From Streptomyces sp. B93 (lineage in GTDB: Bacteria; Actinomycetota; Actinomycetes; Streptomycetales; Streptomycetaceae), in the NCBI RefSeq assembly GCF_018070565.1, contig NZ_JAGPXL010000004.1:124001-188000 (forward strand): a stretch of 64,000 bases of DNA, written 5' to 3'. Positions 41,373 through 50,926 of the stretch are shown in pieces. The notes below the pieces were generated by a model. That model was not told the DNA's origin. It did not search any database and worked only from the letters and a program-made list of their open reading frames with translations. The position numbers and the translations under genes are program-made. Each line of letters starts with the position of its first letter. Position 1 is the first letter of the stretch.

Positions 41373-42911
41373 ATGCTGCTCACCCGGCTCGCCCAAGTGT
41401 CCCGGGAGGTCGCCGCGACGTCCGCGCGGTCCCGGAAGACGGCCCTGCTCGCCGAGTTGTTCCGGGACGCGGACGCGGACGACGTACCGGTGGTCATCCC
41501 GTACCTGGCGGGACGGCTGCCGCAGGGACGGCTCGGCATCGGCTGGAAGGTGCTGGGCCGCCGGGTCCCCCCGGCGAACGCGCCGAGCCTGACCGTGCGC
41601 GAGGTGGACGAGCGGCTCACCGCGCTCGGCGCGGTCTCCGGCACCGGTTCGCAGGCCGAGCGGGCCCGGCTGACCGGCGAGCTGATGGGCCGGGCCACCG
41701 AGGAGGAGCAGCGGTTCCTGGTGGGGCTGATCACCGGCGAGGTGCGGCAGGGCGCCCTGGACGCGGTGGCCGTGGAGGGTCTCGCGCAGGCGACCGGGGC
41801 GCCGCCCGCGGACGTACGGCGTGCGGTGATGCTGGCGGGCTCGCTCCAGACCGTGGCCCAGGCACTGCTCGCGGACGGCCCGGCGGCGCTGGAGGCGTTC
41901 CGGCTCACGGTCGGCCGTCCGGTGCTGCCGATGCTGGCGCACAGCGCCTCCTCGGTGGCGGAGGCGGTCGGCAGGCTGGAGGGCTGCGCGGTCGAGGAGA
42001 AGCTCGACGGCATCCGCGTCCAGGTGCACCGCGACGGCGGCACCGTACGGCTGTACACCCGCACCCTGGACGACATCACCGACCGCCTGCCCGAGGTGAC
42101 CTCGGCCGCGCTCGGGCTGAGGGGCGAGCGGTTCATCCTGGACGGCGAGGTCATCGCGTTCGACGCGGAGGGCAGGCCCCGCTCGTTCCAGGAGACCGCC
42201 GGGCGCGTCGGCTCCCGCGTGGACGTGGCCACGGCCGCCCGCGCGGTCCCCGTCTCCCCCGTCTTCTTCGACGCGCTCTCCGTGGACGGCCGCGATCTGC
42301 TGGACCTGCCGCTGACCGAGCGGCACGCGGAGCTGGCCCGGCTGGTCCCGGAGCCGATGCGGGTCCGGCGCACGGTCGTGTCCGGGACGGCCGACCTGGC
42401 CGCCGCCGAGGGCTTCCTCGCCGAGACCCTGGAGCGCGGCCACGAGGGTGTCGTCGTCAAGGCCCTCGACGCCCCCTACAGCGCCGGACGCCGCGGCGCG
42501 GCCTGGCTGAAGGTCAAGCCCGTGCACACCCTCGACCTGGTGGTCCTGGCCGCCGAGTGGGGCCACGGCCGCCGCACCGGCAAGCTCTCCAACCTGCACC
42601 TGGGCGCCCGCACCGCGGACGGCTCCTTCGCCATGCTCGGCAAGACCTTCAAGGGCATGACCGACGAGCTGCTGACGTGGCAGACCGAGCGGCTGAAGGA
42701 GCTGGCCGTCGACACCGACGGCCACGTGGTGACCGTACGCCCGGAACTCGTCGTCGAGATCGCCTACGACGGTCTCCAGCGCTCCTCCCGCTACCCGGCC
42801 GGGGTCACCCTGCGCTTCGCCCGCGTGGTGCGCTACCGCGAGGACAAGCGCCCCGAGGACGCCGACACCGTGGAGACCCTGCTCGCCGCGCACCCGGAGG
42901 CGCTGCGGTGA
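41373..42911 (+). CDS. ATP-dependent DNA ligase
   Basis: A 512-residue LigB-type ATP-dependent DNA ligase. An N-terminal DNA-binding domain (1-200) is followed by the adenylation site KLDGIR with Lys210. The nucleotidyltransferase motifs FILDGEVIAF and EGVVVKALDAPYSAGRRGAAWLKVK are clear, and an OB-fold ends the protein. It seals nicks, probably in repair alongside the essential NAD-dependent ligase. The stop overlaps the Nudix gene. Confidence 0.92.
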   Translation: MLLTRLAQVSREVAATSARSRKTALLAELFRDADADDVPVVIPYLAGRLPQGRLGIGWKVLGRRVPPANAPSLTVREVDERLTALGAVSGTGSQAERARLTGELMGRATEEEQRFLVGLITGEVRQGALDAVAVEGLAQATGAPPADVRRAVMLAGSLQTVAQALLADGPAALEAFRLTVGRPVLPMLAHSASSVAEAVGRLEGCAVEEKLDGIRVQVHRDGGTVRLYTRTLDDITDRLPEVTSAALGLRGERFILDGEVIAFDAEGRPRSFQETAGRVGSRVDVATAARAVPVSPVFFDALSVDGRDLLDLPLTERHAELARLVPEPMRVRRTVVSGTADLAAAEGFLAETLERGHEGVVVKALDAPYSAGRRGAAWLKVKPVHTLDLVVLAAEWGHGRRTGKLSNLHLGARTADGSFAMLGKTFKGMTDELLTWQTERLKELAVDTDGHVVTVRPELVVEIAYDGLQRSSRYPAGVTLRFARVVRYREDKRPEDADTVETLLAAHPEALR

Positions 42912-43366
42912 GGCGCAGCGCGGGCCTGCTGCTGTTCCGGTGCGGCGACGACGGCCTCGAGGTGCTGCTCGGTCACATGGGCGGCCCGTTCTTCGCCCGC
43001 CGGGACGCCGGGGCATGGACGGTCCCGAAGGGCGAGTACGAGGCGGACGAGTCCGCCTGGGACGCGGCCCGCCGTGAGTTCACCGAGGAGCTGGGCCTGG
43101 CGCCGCCCGACGGGGCGGCCGTACCGCTGGGCGAGGTCCGGCAGTCCGGCGGCAAGCTGGTGACGGTGTGGGCGGTCGAGGGCGACCTCGATCCGGCGGC
43201 GGTCACGCCGGGCACCTTCCGCATGGAGTGGCCGCCGCGCTCCGGGCGCATCGAGGAGTTCCCGGAGCTGGACCGGGTGCGCTGGTTCCCCCTGGCGGAG
43301 GCCAGGGACGTGATCGTCAGGGCGCAGGGCGCGTTTCTCGACCGGCTGGCGGAGCACTCGGCCTGA
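42908..43366 (+). CDS. Nudix hydrolase
   Basis: A 152-residue Nudix protein. The box GEYEADESAWDAARREFTEE fits Gx5Ex7REUxEExGU and continues LGL. It hydrolyses a nucleoside-diphosphate-linked substrate that the sequence does not identify. The GTG start overlaps the ligase stop by four bases, so it is co-translated with the ligase, which hints at nucleotide-pool cleaning or end processing in repair. Confidence 0.87.
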   Translation: MRRSAGLLLFRCGDDGLEVLLGHMGGPFFARRDAGAWTVPKGEYEADESAWDAARREFTEELGLAPPDGAAVPLGEVRQSGGKLVTVWAVEGDLDPAAVTPGTFRMEWPPRSGRIEEFPELDRVRWFPLAEARDVIVRAQGAFLDRLAEHSA

Positions 43367-43441
43367 GGGGATGTCCCCGCGTTGCGGAGGGCATCGGCGC
43401 GCGCGAAGGTCGAAGCACAGTCGCTCCCAGGAGGTCCAGCC

Positions 43442-44827
43442 ATGCCCATCGCGACGGTGAACCCGGCGAACGGCGAGACAGTCAAGACGTACCAGGCCAT
43501 GGGCGAGGAGGAGGTCGAGCGCAGGCTCCAGCTCGCCGAGGCCACCTTCCGTACCTACCGGACGACCGGGTTCGACGAGCGTGCCGCGCTGCTGCGCCGG
43601 GCCGCCGACCTCCTCGACGAGGACCAGCAGGACATCGCCCGGGTCATCACCACCGAGATGGGCAAGCCGGTCAAGCAGGCCCGCGCGGAGGCCGCCAAGT
43701 GCGCCAAGGCGATGCGCTGGTACGCCGACCACGCCGCTGAGCTGCTCGCCGACGAGGAGCCCGCCGACGCCGATGTGCGCGACTCCGGCGCCACCCGCGC
43801 CCTGGTGCGCTACCGGCCGGTGGGCCCGGTGCTGGCGGTGATGCCGTGGAACTTCCCGCTGTGGCAGGTGATCCGGTTCGCCGCGCCCGCGCTGATGGCG
43901 GGGAACGTGGGCCTGCTCAAGCACGCCTCGAACGTCCCGCAGACCGCCCTGTACCTGGAGGACCTCTTCCACCGGGCGGGCTTCACCGAGGGCACCTTCC
44001 AGACCCTGCTGATCGGCTCCGGCGAGGTCGACGAGATCCTGCGGGACGAGCGGGTGAAGGCGGCCACCCTCACCGGCAGCGAGCCCGCGGGCCGCGCGGT
44101 CGCCGCCACCGCCGGGGAGATGATCAAGAAGACGGTGCTGGAGCTGGGCGGCAGCGACCCGTTCATCGTGATGCCGTCCGCCGACCTGGACCGGGCCGCC
44201 GAGGTCGCGGTGAACGCGCGCTGCCAGAACGCGGGGCAGTCCTGCATCGCGGCCAAGCGGTTCATCGTCCACACCGATGTCTACGACGCCTTCGCCGAGC
44301 GTTTCACCGAGGGCATGAAGGCGCTGGTGATGGGCGACCCGATGGACGAGGACACCGAGATCGGGCCGCTGTCCAGCGAGCGCGGCCGGGCCGATCTGGA
44401 GGAGCTGGTGGACGACGCCGTACGCGGCGGCGCGAGTGTGCTGTGCGGCGGGGAGCGCCCCGGCCGGCCCGGCTGGTACTACCCGCCGACCGTGCTGGCC
44501 GGGATCGACCGCGAGATGCGCATCCACCGCGAGGAGGCCTTCGGGCCGGTCGCCACGCTGTACCGGGCGGGCGACCTGGACGAGGCCGTGCTGATCGCCA
44601 ACGACACGCTGTTCGGGCTCAGTTCCAATGTGTGGACCCGCGACGAATCCGAGGTCGACCGGTTCGTACGGGACCTGGAGGCCGGGGGCGTGTACTTCAA
44701 CGGGATGACCGCGTCCCACCCGGCGTTCCCGTTCGGCGGGGTGAAGCGGTCGGGGTACGGGCGTGAGCTGTCCGGGCACGGAATCCGCGAGTTCTGCAAC
44801 ATCACCACCGTATGGCACGGGGCGTGA
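43442..44827 (+). CDS. gabD: NADP-dependent succinate-semialdehyde dehydrogenase
   Basis: A 461-residue aldehyde dehydrogenase. VMPWNFPLWQVIR, the Glu in TVLELGGSDPFIV and the catalytic Cys268 in NAGQSCIAAKRFIV are all present, and the sequence resembles the short GabD/Sad group that oxidises succinate semialdehyde to succinate. GGAGG seven bases ahead supports the ATG. It appears monocistronic. The aldehyde specificity is inferred from similarity. Confidence 0.85.
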   Translation: MPIATVNPANGETVKTYQAMGEEEVERRLQLAEATFRTYRTTGFDERAALLRRAADLLDEDQQDIARVITTEMGKPVKQARAEAAKCAKAMRWYADHAAELLADEEPADADVRDSGATRALVRYRPVGPVLAVMPWNFPLWQVIRFAAPALMAGNVGLLKHASNVPQTALYLEDLFHRAGFTEGTFQTLLIGSGEVDEILRDERVKAATLTGSEPAGRAVAATAGEMIKKTVLELGGSDPFIVMPSADLDRAAEVAVNARCQNAGQSCIAAKRFIVHTDVYDAFAERFTEGMKALVMGDPMDEDTEIGPLSSERGRADLEELVDDAVRGGASVLCGGERPGRPGWYYPPTVLAGIDREMRIHREEAFGPVATLYRAGDLDEAVLIANDTLFGLSSNVWTRDESEVDRFVRDLEAGGVYFNGMTASHPAFPFGGVKRSGYGRELSGHGIREFCNITTVWHGA

Positions 44828-44852
44828 GCTTTCCGCGACTACGATCGTCTTT

Positions 44853-45080
44853 GTGAACCGCGAAGTGACTCTGCCTCTGATCGTCGACGACCGCGGTACC
44901 TTGCAGGTGGCCGCGGCCGACGTGAGCAAATTGCTGCGCACGGTGGGCGGGCGGTGGCTGCACCTCGTCGAGGCCGGGGAGGACGGGCTCGACGAGGACA
45001 CGGTGGCCGCGCTGACGATCGAGCTGGCGAAGCTGGCCGACCGGATCGATGTGGCGTGCATCGCCCACAGCAGCGGGTGA
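44853..45080 (+). CDS. Small conserved protein, unknown function
   Basis: A 75-residue acidic protein (VNREVTLPLIVDDRGTLQVAAADVSKLLRT in sequence outline) without membrane segments. I think it belongs to a streptomycete DUF (possibly DUF6213) but cannot confirm. The GTG has no ribosome site. TACGAT at 44840-44845, seven bases before the GTG, predicts a leaderless transcript. A dispersed stem-loop repeat follows the stop. Confidence 0.62.
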   Translation: MNREVTLPLIVDDRGTLQVAAADVSKLLRTVGGRWLHLVEAGEDGLDEDTVAALTIELAKLADRIDVACIAHSSG

Positions 45081-45105
45081 GCACCGTCCGGGTTTCCCTT
45101 TGACG

Positions 45106-45168
45106 CCGGGCGCGGGTCGTGATGGGTTGCTCGCGCAGCTCCCCGCACCCCTTGAGCGGCATCCGCTC
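45106..45168 (+). repeat. Dispersed stem-loop repeat, copy 1
   Basis: It contains GGGCGCGGG...CCCGCACCCC around the conserved core TTGCTCGCGCAGCTCCCCGC, followed by a hairpin GAGCGG-CAT-CCGCTC (45154-45168). It is the same element as at 50874 and 54807, here just downstream of the 75-residue gene, so it may act as its 3' end or terminator. Confidence 0.65.
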
Positions 45169-45221
45169 ACCCCCTGTACGGAGTAGTCCCGCGCGAGATC
45201 GTCGCCGATGCGGGTGATCGT

Positions 45222-45250
45222 GGGTGAAGCACCTTTGAGGTGAACCACCT
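45222..45250. promoter_or_regulatory. Array of four alternating half-sites before rppA
   Basis: GGGTG (45222), CACCT (45230), AGGTG (45238) and CACCT (45246) repeat every eight bases in alternating orientation, giving overlapping inverted repeats with 3-base spacers. The array ends 22 bases before the rppA ATG. It is a probable operator for a regulator of pigment synthesis. Confidence 0.6.
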
Positions 45251-45272
45251 TCGGCGAAAGCAGGCACGGTTC

Positions 45273-46334
45273 ATGGCGACTTTGTGCAGACCCTCGGTGT
45301 CCGTTCCAGAGCACGTGATCACGATGGAGGAGACGCTCGACCTGGCGCGCTCCCGCCACGCCGACCACCCCCAACTCCCGCTCGTCCTGAGGCTGATATC
45401 GAACACGGGAGTACGCACCCGGCACATCGTGCAGCCCATCGAGGAGACCCTGAAACACCCCGGCTTCGAGGACCGCAACAAGCTCTACGAGGCCGAGGCC
45501 AAGGCCCGCGTCCCGGCGGTCGTGCAGCGCGCCCTCGACGACGCCGAGCTGCTCACCAGCGACGTCGACCTGATCATCTACGTGTCGTGCACGGGCTTCA
45601 TGATGCCCTCGCTCACGGCCTGGCTGATCAACGAGATGGACTTCGGCAGCGACACCCGCCAGCTCCCCATCGCCCAGCTGGGCTGCGCGGCCGGCGGCGC
45701 CGCGATCAACCGGGCGCACGACTTCTGCACGGCCTACCCGGAGGCCAACGCGCTGATCGTGGCCTGCGAGTTCTGCTCGCTGTGCTACCAGCCCACGGAC
45801 GTGGGCGTCGGCTCGCTGCTGTCCAACGGGCTGTTCGGCGACGGGATCGCCGCCGCCGTGGTGCGGGGCCGGGGCGGCACGGGCGTCCGGCTGGAGCGCA
45901 ACGGCTCGTACCTGATCCCCAAGACCGAGGACTGGATCTCCTACGACGTCCGCGCCAGCGGTTTCCACTTCCTGCTGGACAAGCGGGTGCCCGGGACGAT
46001 GGAACCGCTCGCGCCGGCGCTCCAGGAACTCGCCGGGCGGCACCAGTGGGACGCGTCCGACCTGGACTTCTACATCATCCACGCGGGTGGTCCCCGAATA
46101 CTCGACGACCTCAGCAAGTTCCTCCAGGTCGACCCGCACGCCTTCCGCTTCAGCCGGGCCACCCTCACCGAGTACGGGAACATCGCCAGCGCCGTCGTCC
46201 TGGACGCGCTGCGGCGGCTGTTCGACGAGGGCGGCGCCGAGGAGCGGGCGCGCGGGCTGCTGGCCGGGTTCGGGCCCGGCATCACCGCCGAGATGGCCCT
46301 GGGCCGCTGGCAGATCACGGACGAGAAGACTTGA
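45273..46334 (+). CDS. rppA: Type III polyketide synthase, 1,3,6,8-tetrahydroxynaphthalene synthase
   Basis: A 353-residue chalcone-synthase-fold enzyme that condenses five malonyl-CoA into tetrahydroxynaphthalene (THN). The catalytic Cys138 lies in QLGCAAGGAAI, the His in IIHAGGPRILDDL and the Asn in EYGNIASAVVLDALRRLF. The start MATLCRPSVSVPEHVITM matches known RppA proteins. THN oxidises to flaviolin, a pigment precursor. It is first in the rppA-P450-cupin operon, with an operator-like array upstream. Confidence 0.95.
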   Translation: MATLCRPSVSVPEHVITMEETLDLARSRHADHPQLPLVLRLISNTGVRTRHIVQPIEETLKHPGFEDRNKLYEAEAKARVPAVVQRALDDAELLTSDVDLIIYVSCTGFMMPSLTAWLINEMDFGSDTRQLPIAQLGCAAGGAAINRAHDFCTAYPEANALIVACEFCSLCYQPTDVGVGSLLSNGLFGDGIAAAVVRGRGGTGVRLERNGSYLIPKTEDWISYDVRASGFHFLLDKRVPGTMEPLAPALQELAGRHQWDASDLDFYIIHAGGPRILDDLSKFLQVDPHAFRFSRATLTEYGNIASAVVLDALRRLFDEGGAEERARGLLAGFGPGITAEMALGRWQITDEKT

Positions 46335-46335
46335 G

Positions 46336-47550
46336 ATGAGCGAAGAAACGATTCTTCAGACCGCGCCCCCGGTCCGGCAGTGGCCCGCCCTCGACCTGAC
46401 CGGCACCGACTTCGACCCGGTGCTGCGGCAGCTGATGGACGAGGGCCCGGTCACCCGCATCCAGCTGCCCAACGGCGAGGGCTGGGCCTGGCTGGTCACC
46501 CGCTACGACGACGTCCGCCTGGTGACCAACGACCCCCGCTTCAGCCGTGAGCTGGTCATGGACCGGCAGGTCACCCGGCTCGCCCCGCACTTCATCCCCA
46601 GCCGGGGCGCGGTCGGCTTCCTCGACCCGCCCGACCACACCCGGCTGCGCCGCTCGGTGGCGTCCGCCTTCACCGCCCGGGGCGTGGAGCGGGTACGGGA
46701 GCGGTCACGGGAGCTGCTCACCGAACTCGTCGACGAACTCCTCCAGGACGGCCCGCCCGCCGACCTCACCGCGGCCGTGCTGAGCCCCTTCCCCATCGCC
46801 GTGATCTGCGAGCTGATGGGCGTCCCCGCCGCCGACCGGCACGACATGCACACCTGGACCCAGCTCATCCTGTCCTCCTCCAACGGGGCGCAGGTCAGTG
46901 AGAAGGCCAAGGAGGAGATGGGCGCGTACTTCGCCGATCTCATCGGCCTGCGGGAGGGCAGCACGGGCGAGGACGTGGCCTCGCTGCTCGGGGCCGCCGT
47001 GGGGCGCGAGGAGGTGACGCTCCAGGAGGCGGTGGGCCTCGCGGTGCTCCTCCAGATCGGCGGGGAGGCGGTCACCAACAACAGCGGGCAGATGTTCTAC
47101 CTCCTGCTCACCCGCCCCGAACTGGCCGAACGGCTGCGCGCCGAGCCGGAGATCCGCCCCCAGGCCGTCGACGAGCTGCTGCGGTACATCCCGCACCGCA
47201 ACGCCGTCGGGCTGTCCCGGATCGCCCGGGAGGAGGTGGACATCCAGGGGCACACCATCCGCGCGGGCGACGCCGTCTACGTGTCCTACCTGGCCGCCAA
47301 CCGCGACCCGGACGTCTTCCCCGACCCGGAGACGATCGACTTCGCCCGTGGCCCCAACCCGCATGTGGCGTTCGGCTTCGGACCGCACTACTGCCCGGGC
47401 GGCATGCTCGCCCGGATGGAGTCGGAACTGCTGATCGACGCGCTGCTCGACCAGATCCCGACGCTGCGCCTCGCGGTGGACCCGGCCGACGTGCCCTTCA
47501 AGAAGGGCGCGTTGATCCGCGGGCCCGAGGCCCTGCCCGTGACCTGGTGA
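46336..47550 (+). CDS. Cytochrome P450 CYP158A2-like, biflaviolin synthase
   Basis: A 404-residue P450, the same length as S. coelicolor CYP158A2 as I recall it. The haem Cys353 is in FGFGPHYCPGGMLAR. The I-helix reads LLQIGGEAVTNNSGQ, lacking the usual acid-alcohol pair, and the ExxR is in DELLRYIP. It couples flaviolin units oxidatively into red-brown dimers and trimers that may protect from UV. It starts one base after the rppA stop. MSEETILQTAPPVRQWPALDL matches that enzyme's N-terminus. Confidence 0.93.
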   Translation: MSEETILQTAPPVRQWPALDLTGTDFDPVLRQLMDEGPVTRIQLPNGEGWAWLVTRYDDVRLVTNDPRFSRELVMDRQVTRLAPHFIPSRGAVGFLDPPDHTRLRRSVASAFTARGVERVRERSRELLTELVDELLQDGPPADLTAAVLSPFPIAVICELMGVPAADRHDMHTWTQLILSSSNGAQVSEKAKEEMGAYFADLIGLREGSTGEDVASLLGAAVGREEVTLQEAVGLAVLLQIGGEAVTNNSGQMFYLLLTRPELAERLRAEPEIRPQAVDELLRYIPHRNAVGLSRIAREEVDIQGHTIRAGDAVYVSYLAANRDPDVFPDPETIDFARGPNPHVAFGFGPHYCPGGMLARMESELLIDALLDQIPTLRLAVDPADVPFKKGALIRGPEALPVTW

Positions 47551-47557
47551 GCGGCCG

Positions 47558-48079
47558 ATGACGGCGACGGAGGGGCTGCTGGTGCCGCCCGGCCAGGGGC
47601 GGGTGGTCCAGACGCCCGCCCAGCACGTCACCTTCAAGGTGACCGGCTCGCACTCGCGGATGGCGTCGACCTTCGAGGTGCTGGTGCCGCCGGGCTTCGA
47701 CGTGGGGGCCCATGTGCACACGCGCAGCGAGGAGTTGTTCTACGTGCTGGAGGGCGAGCTGGACGTGCTCGCCTTCGAGCCGCGTGTCCGCACCCCCGAC
47801 AACTGGCGGACGTGGGAGTCGAGTTCGGGCAACCGGGTGGTGCGCGCCACGCCCGGCACGGTCCTCGTCGTACCGCCGGGCTGTCCGCACGCGTTCGCGA
47901 ACCCGATGGACGCCCCGGCGAAGATGTTCTTCCAGTCCTCGCCGCCGCCGGACCACGAGCGCTACTTCGAGGAACTGCTGGAGATCCTCGGCAACGGCGG
48001 CCCGCCCGACCACGCTGCCATCGAGGAGCTGCGCAGGCGCTACGACATCGAACAGCTGACGCCGCTCAGGCACCGGTGA
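47558..48079 (+). CDS. Cupin monooxygenase-like protein of flaviolin biosynthesis
   Basis: A 173-residue single cupin. The metal-binding motif has HVHTRSEELFYVLEGELDV and the second motif PGCPHAFANP. Its position after rppA and the P450 matches the quinone-forming monooxygenases (MomA type) that turn THN into flaviolin. It begins seven bases after the P450 stop and ends the operon. The last 14 bases overlap a converging gene. Confidence 0.85.
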   Translation: MTATEGLLVPPGQGRVVQTPAQHVTFKVTGSHSRMASTFEVLVPPGFDVGAHVHTRSEELFYVLEGELDVLAFEPRVRTPDNWRTWESSSGNRVVRATPGTVLVVPPGCPHAFANPMDAPAKMFFQSSPPPDHERYFEELLEILGNGGPPDHAAIEELRRRYDIEQLTPLRHR

Positions 48080-48392
48080 GCGGGCCGGGGCGGCGGTCGC
48101 GGGCCTCGCCCGCGAGGATACGGCGCCGGTACTCGCCCAGCCTGCTCCGCTCCTCCCGGGTCAGGTAGTCGGCCAGCTTGTCGGCCTCGGCCCAGGCCGC
48201 CGAGCGAGCGGTCCGCGCGGCACGCCAGTCGCGCCGGTCCACAGCGGCGGCGAGCTGGGCCAGGGCCTTCAGCAGCGGCGCGCGTGCGGTCTGCTGGGAT
48301 CGGGTGAAGCCCGTCCGCCCGGCCGCCGCCCGTCGCTGCTCCCAGGTGGGGCCGCCGCTGGTGAGGTGCGCCCGTGACCGTCCTCGGTTCAT
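48066..48392 (-). CDS. Small basic conserved protein, unknown function
   Basis: A 108-residue, Arg/Ala-rich and probably helical protein (LLKALAQLAAAVDRRDWRAARTARSAAW, then DYLTREERSRLGEYRRRILAG). No ribosome site precedes ATG 48392. The 3' end overlaps the cupin gene tail to tail. I do not recognise a family. Codon bias supports the minus-strand frame. Confidence 0.5.
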   Translation of the reverse strand: MNRGRSRAHLTSGGPTWEQRRAAAGRTGFTRSQQTARAPLLKALAQLAAAVDRRDWRAARTARSAAWAEADKLADYLTREERSRLGEYRRRILAGEARDRRPGPLTGA

Positions 48393-48531
48393 GGGGCGGA
48401 ACGGTACCCGGCGGGTGTCCGACGGGGAGCGCGCGGGAGTCCGTGCGCCCGGTTCACGCCCTTGTGGGCGTCCTGTCCCCCCGGTGACCGTGGTCGTTGG
48501 GTGTGAGGCCGCTTCGACGACAGGGGGTCCG

Positions 48532-48777
48532 ATGGGGCGTGGGCGGGACGACATGGCCGGGTTGCTGCTGCTGGGGCTGGCCGTGGTGCTGCACCGGACG
48601 GTGGCGAGCAAGCGGGCCACCGAGCGGATACAGGCCCGCCGCAACGCCATGGTGCGGGCGGCCCACCGCCGGGGCGTCCCGGTGCCGAGGCTCGCGGCCG
48701 GTCTCGGCCTGACGGAGGGCTGGGTGCGCAAGGTGCTGAACGGGCGGGGGCCAGCGGTGGAGGAGGAGACCGCGTAG
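48532..48777 (+). CDS. Small protein with membrane helix and HTH-like segment
   Basis: An 81-residue protein with one hydrophobic segment (MAGLLLLGLAVVL) and a later helix-turn-helix-like stretch (VPRLAAGLGLTEGWVRKVLNGRG). AGGGGG four bases before the ATG is a good ribosome site. It might be a membrane-tethered DNA-binding protein. Function unknown. Confidence 0.55.
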   Translation: MGRGRDDMAGLLLLGLAVVLHRTVASKRATERIQARRNAMVRAAHRRGVPVPRLAAGLGLTEGWVRKVLNGRGPAVEEETA

Positions 48778-48789
48778 GCCGGACACCGG

Positions 48790-48817
48790 GGCGGGCCGCA
48801 CGGATGGGCGGCCCGCC
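48790..48817. terminator. Bidirectional hairpin terminator
   Basis: GGCGGGCCGC (48790-48799) pairs perfectly with GCGGCCCGCC (48808-48817), loop eight bases. It sits between the 81-residue gene and the converging acyl-CoA dehydrogenase. Confidence 0.8.
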
Positions 48818-48826
48818 GGACCCGGC

Positions 48827-50053
<1,227 letters not shown>

Positions 50054-50076
50054 GTCCCCTCCAGCGGCGCAATGGT

Positions 50077-50114
50077 GTTACTAGCGGTAACAGCAGTGTG
50101 TTACCCGTGGGTAA
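50077..50114. promoter_or_regulatory. Two palindromic operators between dehydrogenase and TetR genes
   Basis: GTTAC-TAGCG-GTAAC (50077-50091) and TTACCC-GT-GGGTAA (50101-50114) share TTAC/GTAA ends and have centres about 23 bases apart. They lie 24-61 bases upstream of the dehydrogenase and before the divergent TetR gene, as expected for TetR-controlled autorepression. Confidence 0.7.
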
Positions 50115-50220
50115 GAAAAGTCAACTCACGACTACCCCTCGGCAGCCCGTTCGATCGCCGAGACGTGTCGGGTGTTAGTTTGCGCAGGCGTCACCGAACC
50201 AGCACGGGTGGGGAGAACCG

Positions 50221-50862
50221 ATGGACACCACACAGCGGACCGGGCAGCAGCGGTCCGCCGACCGCCGCCGACGCGAGCTGTTGGAGGCCGCCGACCGGGT
50301 CGTGCTGCGCGACGGACCGCAGGCCTCCATGAACGCCATCGCCGCGGAGGCGGGCATCACCAAGCCGATCCTCTACCGGCACTTCGGCGACAAGGGCGGC
50401 CTGTACGCCGCGCTGGCCAAGCGGCACACGGACGCGCTGCTCGCCTCCCTGCGGGCCGCGCTGGACGCCCCGGCGGAGCGCCGGGAGCGCGTGGAGTCCA
50501 CCCTCGACACCTACCTCGCGGCGATCGAGGCCCGCCCCCAGGTCTACCGGTTCCTGATGCATCCGGCCGAGGGGTCGCAGAGCGACCAGGAGTTCGACGT
50601 CGGCAAGCACAGCGCGCCCTTGCTCCGGCGCATGGGCGAGGAGCTGGCCCAGGTGATCGAGGAGCGGGTGGACCTCGGACCGGGCAGCCAGCAGCTGGCG
50701 CGGGTGTGGGGACACGGGATCGTCGGGATGATGCACGCCGCCGGGGACTGGTGGCTGGGCGAACGGCCCTGCACCCGGGCGGAGTTGGTGCGGAGTCTGG
50801 CCGACCTGCTGTGGGGCCGGTTGGCTGCCGCCGGGGATCGCGTAGGAGGTCCGGGTTTCTGA
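50221..50862 (+). CDS. TetR-family transcriptional regulator
   Basis: A 213-residue repressor. The N-terminal helix-turn-helix is MNAIAAEAGITKPILYRHFGDKGGLYAAL. The C-terminal ligand domain (about 75-200) has a WWLGERPCTRAELV segment. GGGGAG five bases ahead supports the ATG. It probably binds the palindromes upstream and represses the acyl-CoA dehydrogenase until an acyl-CoA is present. Confidence 0.9.
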   Translation: MDTTQRTGQQRSADRRRRELLEAADRVVLRDGPQASMNAIAAEAGITKPILYRHFGDKGGLYAALAKRHTDALLASLRAALDAPAERRERVESTLDTYLAAIEARPQVYRFLMHPAEGSQSDQEFDVGKHSAPLLRRMGEELAQVIEERVDLGPGSQQLARVWGHGIVGMMHAAGDWWLGERPCTRAELVRSLADLLWGRLAAAGDRVGGPGF

Positions 50863-50873
50863 CCGTTGTCTTT

Positions 50874-50925
50874 CGGGTGCGGGTTGTTCGTGGTTGCTCG
50901 CGCAGTTCCCCGCGCCCCTGGGCGG
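50874..50925 (+). repeat. Dispersed stem-loop repeat, copy 2
   Basis: GGGTGCGGG and CCCGCGCCC pair over nine bases with one G-U wobble, enclosing TGGTTGCTCGCGCAGTT. It lies just after the TetR stop and ends at the peptide deformylase stop. Confidence 0.7.
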
Positions 50926-50926
50926 G

